A stretch of DNA of 64,000 nucleotides from Desulfobacteraceae bacterium (GCA_003599575.1 QZKV01000194.1:1-64000); one strand, 5' to 3'. Counted from the stretch's first letter, positions 8,056 to 17,206 are shown. Notes: generated from the letters alone by a model not told the origin. A program made the numbers and translations.

Positions 8056-10134
8056 GTGTTTGAAGCTGTTCTGGTCATGTTAGGCATCGGAGCGACCTGC
8101 GGCATTGTGCTCAGCGTCGCCTCCAAAGTCTTTTATGTATGGGAAGACCCGCGCATCGCCCGGGTGGAATACTACACCGCCGGCGCCAATTGCGGCGGTT
8201 GTGGATTCGCGGGCTGCTCGGCGGCGGCCGGCGCCGTTGTGGCCGGAAAAGCCGCACCCAGCGTCTGCATTGTGGCAGGTCCGGAAGCGGCCGCGCATAT
8301 CGCAGGGATCATGGGGGTGGCTGCCGGAACAGCGGAGCCGCTGCGTTCTCTGAATGCCTGTTCCGGCGGAAACCGTGCCGCCGACAAATACTACTACGAC
8401 GGCGCCCAAACCTGCGCGGCATTGGCCACGCTGCATGGCGGACGGCGGGTCTGCGCCATCGGCTGCCTGGGCATGGGTGACTGTATCCGTTCGTGTAAGT
8501 TCGACGCCGTCCATATGGGCCCCGAAGGATACCCGGTGGTCGATGAGGCCAAATGCGTCGGTTGCGGCGCCTGTGAAAAGGCTTGCCCCAAGAACATCCT
8601 CACGGTCCGCACGATGAGCCAGCGCCTGCTGCATTTCAACGCAATGGACGATGCCCTGGCACCCTGCCAGCAGACTTGCCCGGCCGAAATCAACATCCCG
8701 CAGTATATTGAATGCATCCGCAAGGGCGACTATGCCGGCGCCGTCAACACCATCCGGGAACGCAATCCCCTGCTGCTCACCTGCGGCCGGGTTTGTCCGC
8801 ACCCTTGTGAAAGCTACTGCCGCCGCGGCGTCGAGGACGAAGCCGTGTCGATCAACCAGCTCAAGCGCTTCGTGGCCGATTGGGAGATGAACTCCGGCCA
8901 ACGCCTGCCCATTGCCTGTGCACCCGCCAGCGGCAAGAAGGTGGCCGTCATCGGCGGCGGTCCGGCCGGAGTCAGTTGCGCCTATTTCCTGCGGCGGCTG
9001 GGCCATACGGTGAATATCTTCGAAGCCATGCCCAAACTGGGCGGCATCACCCGCTACGGCATCCCCGAGTACCGCTTGCCCGACAAGGTCCTGGACTGGG
9101 AGATCCAGGGTATTTTGGACCTGGGCATCGAAGCCTACACCAACCAGACCCTGGGACGCGATTTCACCATTCAATCGCTGCGTGAAGAGGGCTATGACGC
9201 CGTCTTTCTCGGTATCGGGGCCTGGAAGGATTATGCTATCGGCGTGCCGGGCGAAGATCTGCAAGGATGCTGGAAGGGGATCGAATTTCTATCCAAAGTG
9301 GCCGCTTCGCCTGACAAAAAAATCCCCATCGGCAAACGCTGCGCCGTGGTCGGCGGCGGCAACTCGGCCATCGACTGCGTGCGCACCCTGATCCGCCTGG
9401 GCGCCGAGGAGGTCTACATCGTTTACCGCCGCACGCGCAAGGAGATGCCGGCCAATGAAGTCGAAATCGTGGCCGCCGAGCATGAAGGGGTCAGGTTCCA
9501 ATTCCTGGCGGCCCCCAAGCGGGTCGTCGGCGACGACCAAGGCCGTGTGGCCGGGCTGGAATACCTGCGCATGGAACTGGGCGAACCCGATGCCAGCGGC
9601 CGGCGCCGTCCGGTGCCCGTGGAAGGATCGGAAACAATCCTGCCCGCGGACATGGTCATCTCCGCCATCGGCCAGCAACCCGAAACCGCTTTCCTTGAAA
9701 AAGAGACCTCGGAAAAGCCGGCCATCACGCGGTGGAACACTTTTGATAACGATCCGGAACTGCTGCAGACCAGCCTGCCCTATCTCTTTACGGCCGGCGA
9801 TTCGGCCACGGGCCCCTCGCTGGTCGTGGATGCCATCGGCGGCGGGCGGCGCGCGGCGCGTTCCATTCACCAGTTTCTGACCGGCGAAAAAGTCGAGGGC
9901 TCCCCCAAATCGCTGCGCAAAAAACATATCGCCGAATCGCTGTTCAAGACCGTCCCGGGGGTGGAGAAAAAGAAACGCACCCCCATGCCGGAATTGCCGG
10001 TCCGGGAGCGCATCCACAGCATGGTCGAGGTCGACCTGGTGATCAGTGAAAAAGATGCCGCGGATGAATCACGTCGCTGCCTGAATTGCTGCCGCATCTG
10101 CTATAATCCGGATCAGCACGTTCAAGCGGCTTGA
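8056..10134 (+). CDS. rnfB: RnfB fused to GltD/NfnB-like FAD-NAD(P) oxidoreductase
   Basis: The first ~190 of 692 residues are RnfB: a membrane anchor, the NCGGCGFAGC cluster motif, then ferredoxin sites CAIGCLGMGDCIRSC and CVGCGACEKACP. Without a stop the protein continues into a GltD-type module: cysteine-rich CQQTCPAEINIPQYI and CGRVCPHPCESYC, a first dinucleotide fold VAVIGGGPAGVS for FAD near residue 300, a second fold CAVVGGGNSAID near residue 435 for NAD(P), and the FAD-closing TAGDSATGPSLVVDAI segment. It ends in CLNCCRIC. The whole gene is one open frame, so this is a true fusion. It would give Rnf its own cytoplasmic pyridine-nucleotide site next to the ferredoxin entry point. It starts with GTG behind GAGGAGG. 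Confidence 0.9.
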   Translation: MFEAVLVMLGIGATCGIVLSVASKVFYVWEDPRIARVEYYTAGANCGGCGFAGCSAAAGAVVAGKAAPSVCIVAGPEAAAHIAGIMGVAAGTAEPLRSLNACSGGNRAADKYYYDGAQTCAALATLHGGRRVCAIGCLGMGDCIRSCKFDAVHMGPEGYPVVDEAKCVGCGACEKACPKNILTVRTMSQRLLHFNAMDDALAPCQQTCPAEINIPQYIECIRKGDYAGAVNTIRERNPLLLTCGRVCPHPCESYCRRGVEDEAVSINQLKRFVADWEMNSGQRLPIACAPASGKKVAVIGGGPAGVSCAYFLRRLGHTVNIFEAMPKLGGITRYGIPEYRLPDKVLDWEIQGILDLGIEAYTNQTLGRDFTIQSLREEGYDAVFLGIGAWKDYAIGVPGEDLQGCWKGIEFLSKVAASPDKKIPIGKRCAVVGGGNSAIDCVRTLIRLGAEEVYIVYRRTRKEMPANEVEIVAAEHEGVRFQFLAAPKRVVGDDQGRVAGLEYLRMELGEPDASGRRRPVPVEGSETILPADMVISAIGQQPETAFLEKETSEKPAITRWNTFDNDPELLQTSLPYLFTAGDSATGPSLVVDAIGGGRRAARSIHQFLTGEKVEGSPKSLRKKHIAESLFKTVPGVEKKKRTPMPELPVRERIHSMVEVDLVISEKDAADESRRCLNCCRICYNPDQHVQAA

Positions 10135-10658
10135 CCGTAGCGCCGAATTTATGCAAATTCCCATATCCGCGGCCCGCCTTATCCAGGACGGCGGACATGG
10201 CGACTATCGGTTCAACCCGTGCGCGCGCAAACCGCGGCCTGTTCCCAATACGCTGCTTTATTTTCTTCCCCAAGGCGCGCAAAGCCGCTTTTGTTCGGCA
10301 ATGCCGAACCAATAGGCTGGACGGCGATCTCAACTGCCTGTGATTAAAATTAAAAATTAAATTGGCCCCGTTTGCACGTTGACAGGCGCATTGCAGTCTG
10401 CCATATTCATTCTGCTTCATAATTTTATGTATCTATAATGGCTGATCGATGTCCATCTACTGAAGGTCAGTAACGGACTTCGAACGGCCATATTCCTTTC
10501 GCCGGACGGCGGATGGGAATCGTCCCCAACCCCCATCAAGAGGCATCTTACGGCGCGATCAGGTTGCTTACCGTACATATATGTTTCCGAAAGGAGGTGT
10601 CTTCTTTTTCAGCCATCCAAAAACAACCGATTCACCTTATACCCACAAGGAGGATGAT
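10135..10658. other. Intergenic region upstream of the TRAP operon
   Basis: 524 bases without a convincing gene. Visible items are a short perfect hairpin (GTTCGGC-AAT-GCCGAAC at 10293-10309, no T run), an A/T-rich stretch around 10341-10365, a TATAAT at 10434-10439, a promoter-like pair at 10379-10407 and the palindrome ACATATATGT near 10574. It probably carries the promoter and leader of dctP. Confidence 0.5.
10379..10407 (+). promoter_or_regulatory. Candidate promoter for dctPQM
   Basis: A perfect TTGACA is followed 17 bases later by CATATT. A separate TATAAT at 10434 lacks a good -35 partner at standard spacing. Both are more than 200 bases before dctP, implying a long leader if either is used. 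Confidence 0.35.
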
Positions 10659-11726
10659 ATGAGAGGCAAATCATTTATTATCGGTACACTGGTTCTTTTG
10701 CTGGTCTGCGTCGGGGCGCTGAATATCGGCGCCGGCAAAGCAGATGCCGCGGAAAAAGCGATCAAATGGAAGATGCAAACGCACTGGCCCGCTTCCAGCC
10801 CTTCCTTTGCAGCCAGTGCCCAGGTCCTCGTCAAAACGCTTAAGGAGAACACCAACGGCCGTTTGGAAATCGAGTTGTTCCCGGCGGATGCGCTTGTCCC
10901 GTCCAAAGAGCTTTTCAACGCGGTCAAACGCGGCATGATGGAAATCGTGATCACATCCTCCGCCTATCCCCGCGACCAGGTGCCCCTCATGGATGTCTGC
11001 TCCGGGCTGCCCATGAATTTCGACAGCCCCTGGGAAGCCGCCTACTTCCATAAGGAGATGGGTTTTGACAAAATGGTCTCCGATGCCTTTGCCCAACACG
11101 GGCTTTACTACTGGCCCGATAAAGTCTACCCCACCGAGCTGTCCCTCAAGAAGCCGGTTCGCAAGTTCGAAGATTTCAAAGGTCTGAAGTTGCGTTCGTC
11201 AGGCATCTTACAGGTTTACCTCACATCCCTCGGCGCTGCCGCCATGATGCTGCCGGGCAGTGAAATTTACGCCGCGCTGACTTCCGGCGTGGTCGACGGC
11301 GCCCATTGGGGGGCCGTGCAAGGCAGCAACAGCATGGGCTTTTACGAAGTCAGCAAATTTCACCTGCGCCCCGCCCTCAACGTCGCCGCCACCGACATTG
11401 TGTTGATCAACATGAAGGCCATGGGAGCTCTGCCGGCCGATATTCAGCAAATTGTGAGGAAAACGCTGGAGGAGCACTTCTGGGAGCGCACCAAAGAGTA
11501 CGAGATCCTGGAAGCAAATGCCATGACCAAAGTACAGAAAGAAAAAGGGGTCGAACTCATTCAGTTGGGCCAGGAAGATGTAAAGAAGATGGAGGCTGCG
11601 GCAATGGCCTTATGGGATGATGTGGCCAAGAGGCATCCGGACAATGCCAAAGCGGTCCAAATGCTGAAGGATTTCCATGCCTCGGATAAATCCAGTGAAG
11701 TCAAAAAGCTCAAGGATTCCCATTAA
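10659..11726 (+). CDS. dctP: TRAP transporter substrate-binding protein (DctP family)
   Basis: Periplasmic solute receptor of a tripartite ATP-independent transporter. The 355-residue protein has a Sec signal peptide (MRGKSF..., hydrophobic core, cleavage near ADAAEK) and DctP features including the MQTHWP opening strand, LFPADALVPSKELF, the LKLRSSG arginine region that in DctP proteins contacts the carboxylate of the ligand, and LTSGVVDGAHWG. The start at 10659 follows AAGGAGGATGAT; an upstream open stretch lacks signal-peptide character. With dctQ and dctM it forms a complete uptake system, likely for an organic acid. The nearby GlcD gene hints at a 2-hydroxy or keto acid, which is inference. 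Confidence 0.9.
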   Translation: MRGKSFIIGTLVLLLVCVGALNIGAGKADAAEKAIKWKMQTHWPASSPSFAASAQVLVKTLKENTNGRLEIELFPADALVPSKELFNAVKRGMMEIVITSSAYPRDQVPLMDVCSGLPMNFDSPWEAAYFHKEMGFDKMVSDAFAQHGLYYWPDKVYPTELSLKKPVRKFEDFKGLKLRSSGILQVYLTSLGAAAMMLPGSEIYAALTSGVVDGAHWGAVQGSNSMGFYEVSKFHLRPALNVAATDIVLINMKAMGALPADIQQIVRKTLEEHFWERTKEYEILEANAMTKVQKEKGVELIQLGQEDVKKMEAAAMALWDDVAKRHPDNAKAVQMLKDFHASDKSSEVKKLKDSH

Positions 11727-11836
11727 TTGATGGAACTCTGAGCGCTGATGTTCCCGGCGCAGGTATGCGCTGTTCAAACGGGGCATCCGGTCGTCTCGCA
11801 ACGAACGGGTGCCCCCTGTTCACATGGAGGCAAGGG

Positions 11837-12379
11837 GTGCAAATTCTAAATGCGGTACTGCGCTTTATCGACAACTTGAACGACTGGGTCGGCCGGGTGC
11901 TCTCACTGAGCATTCTGCTCATGTTCGTGCTGGTGCTGATGGAGGTGATCCGCCGTTATTTCTTCAACTCGCCGACGGTCTGGGGCAATGAACTGACCCA
12001 GTTGATTTTCGGCGCTTACGTGATTCTTTCCGGCGGCTACATCCTCCGATACGGCGGTCATGTCAATGTGGATATCTTTTATGCGCGCCTTTCCCCCAAG
12101 CCCAAGGCGCTGCTGGACATCATCACCTTTATTTTGTTTTTTCTTTTCTGCGGAATGCTTCTGATTTACGGCGGCCAACTGGCCTGGGAATCCCTGATCA
12201 CATGGGAACATACCCAATCGGCCTGGAACCCTCCGGCCTATCCGTTCAAACTGATGATTCCCCTGGGTGCCTTTTTGCTCCTGCTTCAAGGAATCGCCAA
12301 GCTGATACGCGATATTCTGATTTTGACCACCGGTACAAGCATTGCGACTGGACAGACTGCGGAAAAGGAAATCCTATGA
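11837..12379 (+). CDS. dctQ: TRAP transporter small membrane subunit (DctQ family)
   Basis: About 180 residues with four hydrophobic segments, the normal plan of the small TRAP membrane subunit that bridges receptor and DctM. The family-typical RRYFFNSPTVWGNELTQLIF lies after the first helix. GTG at 11837 is chosen because GGAGG at 11826-11830 is correctly spaced and the first helix then starts near residue 15. The stop overlaps the dctM start (ATGA). Confidence 0.85.
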   Translation: MQILNAVLRFIDNLNDWVGRVLSLSILLMFVLVLMEVIRRYFFNSPTVWGNELTQLIFGAYVILSGGYILRYGGHVNVDIFYARLSPKPKALLDIITFILFFLFCGMLLIYGGQLAWESLITWEHTQSAWNPPAYPFKLMIPLGAFLLLLQGIAKLIRDILILTTGTSIATGQTAEKEIL

Positions 12380-13689
12380 GTATCGAGCTTCTGACACTTT
12401 TATTCTTCCTGTCATTGTTCCTTTTTCTCTTCCTGGGCTTGCCGCTTTCGTTTGTCCTCGGGGGAGTATCCATTATTTTCCTTTACATGACCTGGGGAAC
12501 GGCGGGTTTTTATATGGTTGCGGCGCAAACCTGGGGCGCCATGGAAAAGTTCACCCTGGTCGCCATCCCCCTGTTCATTTTCATGGCCATGATCCTGGAA
12601 AGATCCGGCACGGCCAATGACCTCTATGACATGATGTATTTGTGGTTCGGGCGGGTGCGCGGCGGGCTGGTGATCGGCACGCTGGTGATCTGTACCATTT
12701 TCTCTGCCATGTGCGGCATCAGCGGCGCCGCCGTGGTCAGCATGGGCGCCATTGCCCTGCCCTCGATGCTGGAACGCGGCTATGACAAAAACCTGGCTGT
12801 GGGCTGCATCAATTCGGGCGGCGGCTGGGGCATCCTCATCCCGCCCAGCGTCATCATGATCCTTTATTCCCTGATCACGGGCGAATCGGTGGGCAGAATG
12901 TTTGCCGGAGGCGTGCTGCCGGGACTTTTGCTGCTCGGCGTGGTCTCCTCCTATGTCCTCATACGCTGTATTTTGCAGCCGCATCTGGGGCCCGCCCTGC
13001 CGCCCGAACAGCGTGGCGACTGGCCCAGGAAGTTCAAGGCCCTCAAGGCGATCATCCTGCCGGTCGGCATCGTATTCGGCGTTCTGGGCTCGATTATTTA
13101 CGGGGTGACCACGCCGACAGAGGCAGCCGCCGTAGGGTTGCTGGGATCGTTGATTTCGGCGGCGGTCTACAAGAAACTGACCTGGGCCCTGGTCTGGGAG
13201 GCCAGCGTGCGCACCTTTCGTTTGACCGGCATGATCATGTGGATTCTTTTCGGTGCATACGCTTTCACGGCGGCCTATCATAGTATGGGCGGTACGCAAC
13301 TGATCGAACATGTGATGCAGTACGTACCCGGCGGTCGCTGGGGCACCATCGTTTTCATCCAATTGCTGCTGCTTTTGTTGGGCATGGTGCTCGATCCGGC
13401 CGGCATCATGATGATCACCATCCCGGTGTTCCTGCCGATCATCAAGGCCCATGGCTTCGATCCACTGTGGTTCGGCATCCTTTTCATCATGAACATGAAC
13501 ATCGGCTACATGACACCGCCGTTCGGATTCAACCTCTTCTACTTGAAGGCGATCGTGCCGCCTTCCATCACTATGGGCGACATCTACCGTTCGGTGATTC
13601 CTTTTACGATCATGGAAAGCATCGGCATGCTGCTGGTCATGTTCTTCCCGGCAATTGCCACGTGGTTGCCGAACAAGTTCTTCGGATAA
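12376..13689 (+). CDS. dctM: TRAP transporter large membrane subunit (DctM family)
   Basis: 437 residues and about twelve hydrophobic segments; the transport channel, expected to couple uptake to Na+ or H+. It contains the DctM stretches AIPLFIFMAMILERSG, SGAAVVSMGAIALPSM, GGGWGILIPPSVIMI, GVTTPTEAAAVG and the late IGYMTPPFGFNLFYLKA. It is translationally coupled to dctQ and followed by a strong terminator. Confidence 0.93.
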   Translation: MSIELLTLLFFLSLFLFLFLGLPLSFVLGGVSIIFLYMTWGTAGFYMVAAQTWGAMEKFTLVAIPLFIFMAMILERSGTANDLYDMMYLWFGRVRGGLVIGTLVICTIFSAMCGISGAAVVSMGAIALPSMLERGYDKNLAVGCINSGGGWGILIPPSVIMILYSLITGESVGRMFAGGVLPGLLLLGVVSSYVLIRCILQPHLGPALPPEQRGDWPRKFKALKAIILPVGIVFGVLGSIIYGVTTPTEAAAVGLLGSLISAAVYKKLTWALVWEASVRTFRLTGMIMWILFGAYAFTAAYHSMGGTQLIEHVMQYVPGGRWGTIVFIQLLLLLLGMVLDPAGIMMITIPVFLPIIKAHGFDPLWFGILFIMNMNIGYMTPPFGFNLFYLKAIVPPSITMGDIYRSVIPFTIMESIGMLLVMFFPAIATWLPNKFFG

Positions 13690-13790
13690 GACCGATGACC
13701 CGTTGAGGACCTTTTATCAATGGAAAGCGAACGGTCCTTTCAGCGTATATTGAGTGCACGAACCGCAACATCGCAATCGCTTATAATAAG

Positions 13791-13832
13791 AAGGCCGCGT
13801 TGCCCCAGGGCAAACGCGGCCTTTCCATTTTT
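13791..13832 (+). terminator. Terminator after dctM
   Basis: A near-perfect hairpin, AAGGCCGCGTT-GCCC pairing with GGGC-AAACGCGGCCTT, followed by TTTCCATTTTT. It lies between two convergent units and may also slow transcripts arriving from glcD. Confidence 0.85.
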
Positions 13833-13929
13833 GCAGCATCCATGAGTCGCGTTGCGCTTCTCAACACGACCTACAAAATCATGAAGACCCAATACCTTTA
13901 CTTCATCATTGCCCTTATTCCCTCAGCCT

Positions 13930-15327
13930 TCATCTTTGACTTGGAAACATCTTGCCTGGATTGAGTATCCCGTTTGGATCAAAGAGCTGCTTGATTTTGC
14001 GCATCCATTCCAGGGAGGCACCGTGCTCGGCCGGCATGAACTTCATTTTACCAATGCCCACCCCGTGTTCGCCGGTGGCGGTGCCGCCCAGGTGCAACGC
14101 CTTGGCGACCACCCGCTCATTCAACCCTTCGATGGCGTGCCAAGCCTGAACATCATCCCCCTGCGCCCCCACCACCATATGTATGTTGCCGTCTCCCGCA
14201 TGCCCGAAGGTGTAGGCTGTTACGGAGGCCGCCTTCTGGGCCTCCTGCCGGGCAAAGGCAATCATTTCGGGATAGGTGGAAATGGGCACGGCCACATCGA
14301 TGACCACCCGTTTTTGACCCGTGTGGGCTTGCGCGATCATTTCACCCAGGGCATGACGCGCTTCGACGAACCGGTCGCGCTCGGCGCGATCCAGACCCGG
14401 CCGGAACTCCGCACACGCTTCATTGCGGCAGATCTCCTCCACGATGCGCAAATCGTCCGCCAGACGTTGCCGCGTAGGACCATGCAGCTCGATGAAGAGG
14501 CTCGGCGAACAGATCAGGCCGAAATTTCTGGCCCGGTTGATCAACTCGACACATTCAGGGGCCAGAAGTTCCAGGGCCGCTGGATCGATTCCCGATCGGA
14601 TCGTGTCCAAAACGGCGCGGCTGGCGGCCTCGACGCTCGGGAAGGTGGCCACGGCCCAGGCGAATTCCTCGGGAATGCCGGCCAAACGCAAGGTCGCTTC
14701 GGTCACAACTCCCAACATACCCTCCGAGCCGACAAACAGGTGGAGCAAATCGAGCCCGGAAGAGCTTTTTGAGGCACGATTGCCGATATCGATGATTTCA
14801 CCGCCGGCCAGCACCACTGTCAGCCGCTGCACATAATCCTTGGTCGACCCGTAACGCACCGTGCGCGTACCGCTGGCGTTGTTGGCGATCATGCCGCCGA
14901 TGGTCGCACCGGCGCCCGGATCGGGAGGGAAAAAGAGCCCGGTATGCCGCAGCTCGTGGTTCATCTCCTTATAGATGACTCCCGGTTGCACATCGATCTG
15001 GAAGTCGCTTTCACGGATGTTCACAATGCGGTTCATCCGGGCAAAGCTTAAAACGATGCCGCCGCACAGGGGTATCGGGTTGCCCTCGAGACTGCTGCCG
15101 GCCCCCCATGCGGTGACCGGCAGGCGCTTTTCGTCGGCGTACTTCAAAATGGCGGCGATTTCTTCCTTGGTTTCAGGCCATATGACCACTTCCGGCCGGA
15201 CGGCCGGATGACGCGACTGGTCGCGGGAGTGGGTATTGAGGATGGATTCGCCGGTGGAACAGCGCTCCGGCGCCACCAGGGAAGCAAGGTAGCGATGGTC
15301 CTGTTGGTTGAGATGGTTCAATGGCAT
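13930..15327 (-). CDS. FAD-linked 2-hydroxyacid oxidase/dehydrogenase (GlcD family)
   Basis: Flavoprotein of the glycolate oxidase/D-lactate dehydrogenase group, about 465 residues. The FAD-binding domain shows TAWGAGSSLEGN, PGAGATIGGMIANNASGTRTVRYG and GSEGMLGVVTEATL; the C-terminal domain has the metal/substrate motif FGHAGDGNIHM and TGEHGVGIGKMKFM. It oxidises a 2-hydroxy acid such as D-lactate or glycolate; the exact substrate is open. There is no GlcE/GlcF or LldE partner next to it, so its electron acceptor (an ETF or a distant iron-sulfur subunit) is unknown. The ATG at 15327 has AGGAG six bases upstream; the frame extends 45 residues further without homology. Likely co-transcribed with the iclR gene. 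Confidence 0.88.
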   Translation of the reverse strand: MPLNHLNQQDHRYLASLVAPERCSTGESILNTHSRDQSRHPAVRPEVVIWPETKEEIAAILKYADEKRLPVTAWGAGSSLEGNPIPLCGGIVLSFARMNRIVNIRESDFQIDVQPGVIYKEMNHELRHTGLFFPPDPGAGATIGGMIANNASGTRTVRYGSTKDYVQRLTVVLAGGEIIDIGNRASKSSSGLDLLHLFVGSEGMLGVVTEATLRLAGIPEEFAWAVATFPSVEAASRAVLDTIRSGIDPAALELLAPECVELINRARNFGLICSPSLFIELHGPTRQRLADDLRIVEEICRNEACAEFRPGLDRAERDRFVEARHALGEMIAQAHTGQKRVVIDVAVPISTYPEMIAFARQEAQKAASVTAYTFGHAGDGNIHMVVGAQGDDVQAWHAIEGLNERVVAKALHLGGTATGEHGVGIGKMKFMPAEHGASLEWMRKIKQLFDPNGILNPGKMFPSQR

Positions 15328-15436
15328 GGCGGCTCCTATATTCTGATAAAGTGTCCATTGATCTCTTCCGGGCTGCGCCGATTTGTCCTCTTGCCCGGTC
15401 CCGGCGGCCGGAATTTTCTGCGTCGCATTAAACCGG

Positions 15437-16219
15437 TCACAGCATGGCGACACTCTCGCCAAAGGCCGGATAATGCCCCATGTATCTTGAAATTTCAGCC
15501 GCCGTTTTCAGCAACTCTTCCGCATGGCTCTCCAGCTTTTCGCCCAGAACCCGTGCCACTCCTCCGGATAGGCTGATCGCCCCGGCCACGCAGGCGCCGC
15601 GTTGGAAAACCGGCGCACCCAGGCAGGCCATCCCCTGAACGGCCTCCTCGCGATCGATGGCATACCCGCGACGGCGGGTGGCCTCAAGATCGGCGAAAAG
15701 TGTTTCTTTCCGGGTGACCGTCGCGGGCGTAAAAGGGAACAGTTCGGTTCGTTCAAGGTAAGCTCGCAGCTGATTTTCGTCCAGAAACGCCAAGACGGCC
15801 TTTCCCATGGCCGAACAGTAGGCATGCACACGCGGCCCGAATTGATGGGGCAGCACGGCGCGCGGCCGTGGGTGGGCATCGGAGGTAATGACCATGGAAT
15901 CCCCGTCCCAGATCGAGATGCGGACCACCAGCTGCGTGGCCTTGGCCAATTGGTTGATCGGACCGGCGGCTTTCTGGTTGATCTCCATGGTGCCGGCCAG
16001 GATGATCCCCAACTCGTATAGCTTGAGCCCCAGACGATACCTGCGCGACGGCTGGTCTTGCTGGAGGAAGCCCTGTTGCATGAGGGTCCGAATCAATCCA
16101 TGCACGGTTCCCTTGGACAATTTCAGCGCCTGGCTGATCTCGGTCACCCCAAGTGCGGGACAACGGTTCGAAAACAACATCAGAATCTGAAGCGCACGAT
16201 CAACGGACTGGATGGACAT
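15437..16219 (-). CDS. IclR family transcriptional regulator
   Basis: 260 residues with an N-terminal winged helix (SVDRALQILMLFSN, VTEISQALKLSKGTVHGLIRTL) and a C-terminal IclR effector domain (AYCSAMGKAVLAFL, RGYAIDREEAVQGMACLGAPVF). Proteins of this type usually control catabolism of small organic acids and often repress their own operon. It lies between the MBL-fold gene and glcD on the same strand and probably controls them and perhaps the convergent TRAP genes. A palindrome immediately upstream is a likely autoregulatory site. ATG at 16219 is preferred over a TTG eleven codons upstream. Confidence 0.88.
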   Translation of the reverse strand: MSIQSVDRALQILMLFSNRCPALGVTEISQALKLSKGTVHGLIRTLMQQGFLQQDQPSRRYRLGLKLYELGIILAGTMEINQKAAGPINQLAKATQLVVRISIWDGDSMVITSDAHPRPRAVLPHQFGPRVHAYCSAMGKAVLAFLDENQLRAYLERTELFPFTPATVTRKETLFADLEATRRRGYAIDREEAVQGMACLGAPVFQRGACVAGAISLSGGVARVLGEKLESHAEELLKTAAEISRYMGHYPAFGESVAML

Positions 16220-16253
16220 GCTGGGCTCTCTTGCTTTCGTTAAATGGTTCAAT

Positions 16254-16279
16254 GATCAAATCGTTCATTCGTTTTGATC
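16254..16279. promoter_or_regulatory. Candidate IclR operator
   Basis: A perfect seven-base inverted repeat GATCAAA...TTTGATC with arms about two helical turns apart, in the 78-base gap just upstream of the iclR start. A related GTTCA/TGATTCA pattern repeats beside it. Position and symmetry suit an IclR dimer or tetramer site. Confidence 0.45.
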
Positions 16280-16297
16280 GGTCTCGTTAAAAATGAT

Positions 16298-17206
16298 TCA
16301 TCGATGCTTGCCTTCCATCGCTTTGGCGATATAGCGCACCATCTGTCCGGCCACCATGCTCCGGACCTCCTCGGATAAAAAGGAGTCGGCCGAACGCTTC
16401 ATGAAAATCCCGGTGATCTCTTGCGTGCATTTTTCCACGTCACGTGTTCTTCGATAGGTCTCTTCCAGCAACCGCCGTGTCCGATCGGCCGCTTCCATGG
16501 CCTTGGGTATGAATTCACGTGCATCTTCTCCCATAAAGGCCCCGTAATGCTCCAGCAAAAGTACTTGCAAATCATAGCCGGCCAGCTTGGCCAGACTTTG
16601 CTGATACTGGTCATAATTGGAGTTGGGGGTCGGCTGATATGAGCCGCTTTGGCGCAAACCCACCGCATCGGATGCAAAGAGCGCCTTTTGAGCGGCCATG
16701 TAGATTGAAATAGAGCAGGAGGAGTGCCCCGGCGTCTCAATCACTTCGAGATCCAGACCGCCGCACGGCAGCACATCGCCGTCGGCCAATATCTTCTCGA
16801 CCCGTATGCCGTCAAACTGCATGTCCAACTCCAGCGCGGCTGGTCCGAGTCCCATCCGTTCAAACATGTGACGATTCGCCTGCGCGATGCTGTCCAGGAT
16901 CTGCGGCTTTGCCAGCAGTTCCTTGGCCCGGTCGGAAGCGGCGACCACAGCCCAAGGCCAGCGCTTCTTGAGGAAAGGCACCGCACCGCAATGATCGAAA
17001 TGGGAATGCAGGATACAGATATGGCGGATCCGCCGCTCATCCAGCCCGTAGGCTTCAATCTGGCGCAGCAGGTCGGGAATGATGTAGGACATGCCGCCGC
17101 CCAACAATACGCTTTCGCCCTTGTCTTCGACCCAGTAGACGCAAGACTCTTTGCGTCCCAGCAGCGTGATGCGGTCCGTCACTGGACCGGGTTGGGAAAT
17201 GTTCAT
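16298..17206 (-). CDS. MBL-fold metallohydrolase
   Basis: About 302 residues with the metallo-beta-lactamase metal motif HSHFDHCG, the second-metal histidine in ETPGHSSCSIS and the aspartate in ALFASDAVG. It is likely a hydrolase or thioesterase-like enzyme with two zinc or iron ions. The C-terminal ~80 residues are helical and charged, an extension seen in several MBL subgroups. The substrate is unknown; position upstream of iclR and glcD suggests a role in the same organic-acid pathway. The ATG at 17206 is preferred over a TTG at 17239. Confidence 0.8.
   Translation of the reverse strand: MNISQPGPVTDRITLLGRKESCVYWVEDKGESVLLGGGMSYIIPDLLRQIEAYGLDERRIRHICILHSHFDHCGAVPFLKKRWPWAVVAASDRAKELLAKPQILDSIAQANRHMFERMGLGPAALELDMQFDGIRVEKILADGDVLPCGGLDLEVIETPGHSSCSISIYMAAQKALFASDAVGLRQSGSYQPTPNSNYDQYQQSLAKLAGYDLQVLLLEHYGAFMGEDAREFIPKAMEAADRTRRLLEETYRRTRDVEKCTQEITGIFMKRSADSFLSEEVRSMVAGQMVRYIAKAMEGKHR

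Noticed and set aside
10293-10309. Terminator after rnfB
   Set aside because: The hairpin is perfect but the T run lies before, not after, the stem on the + strand, and on the minus strand no T run follows.
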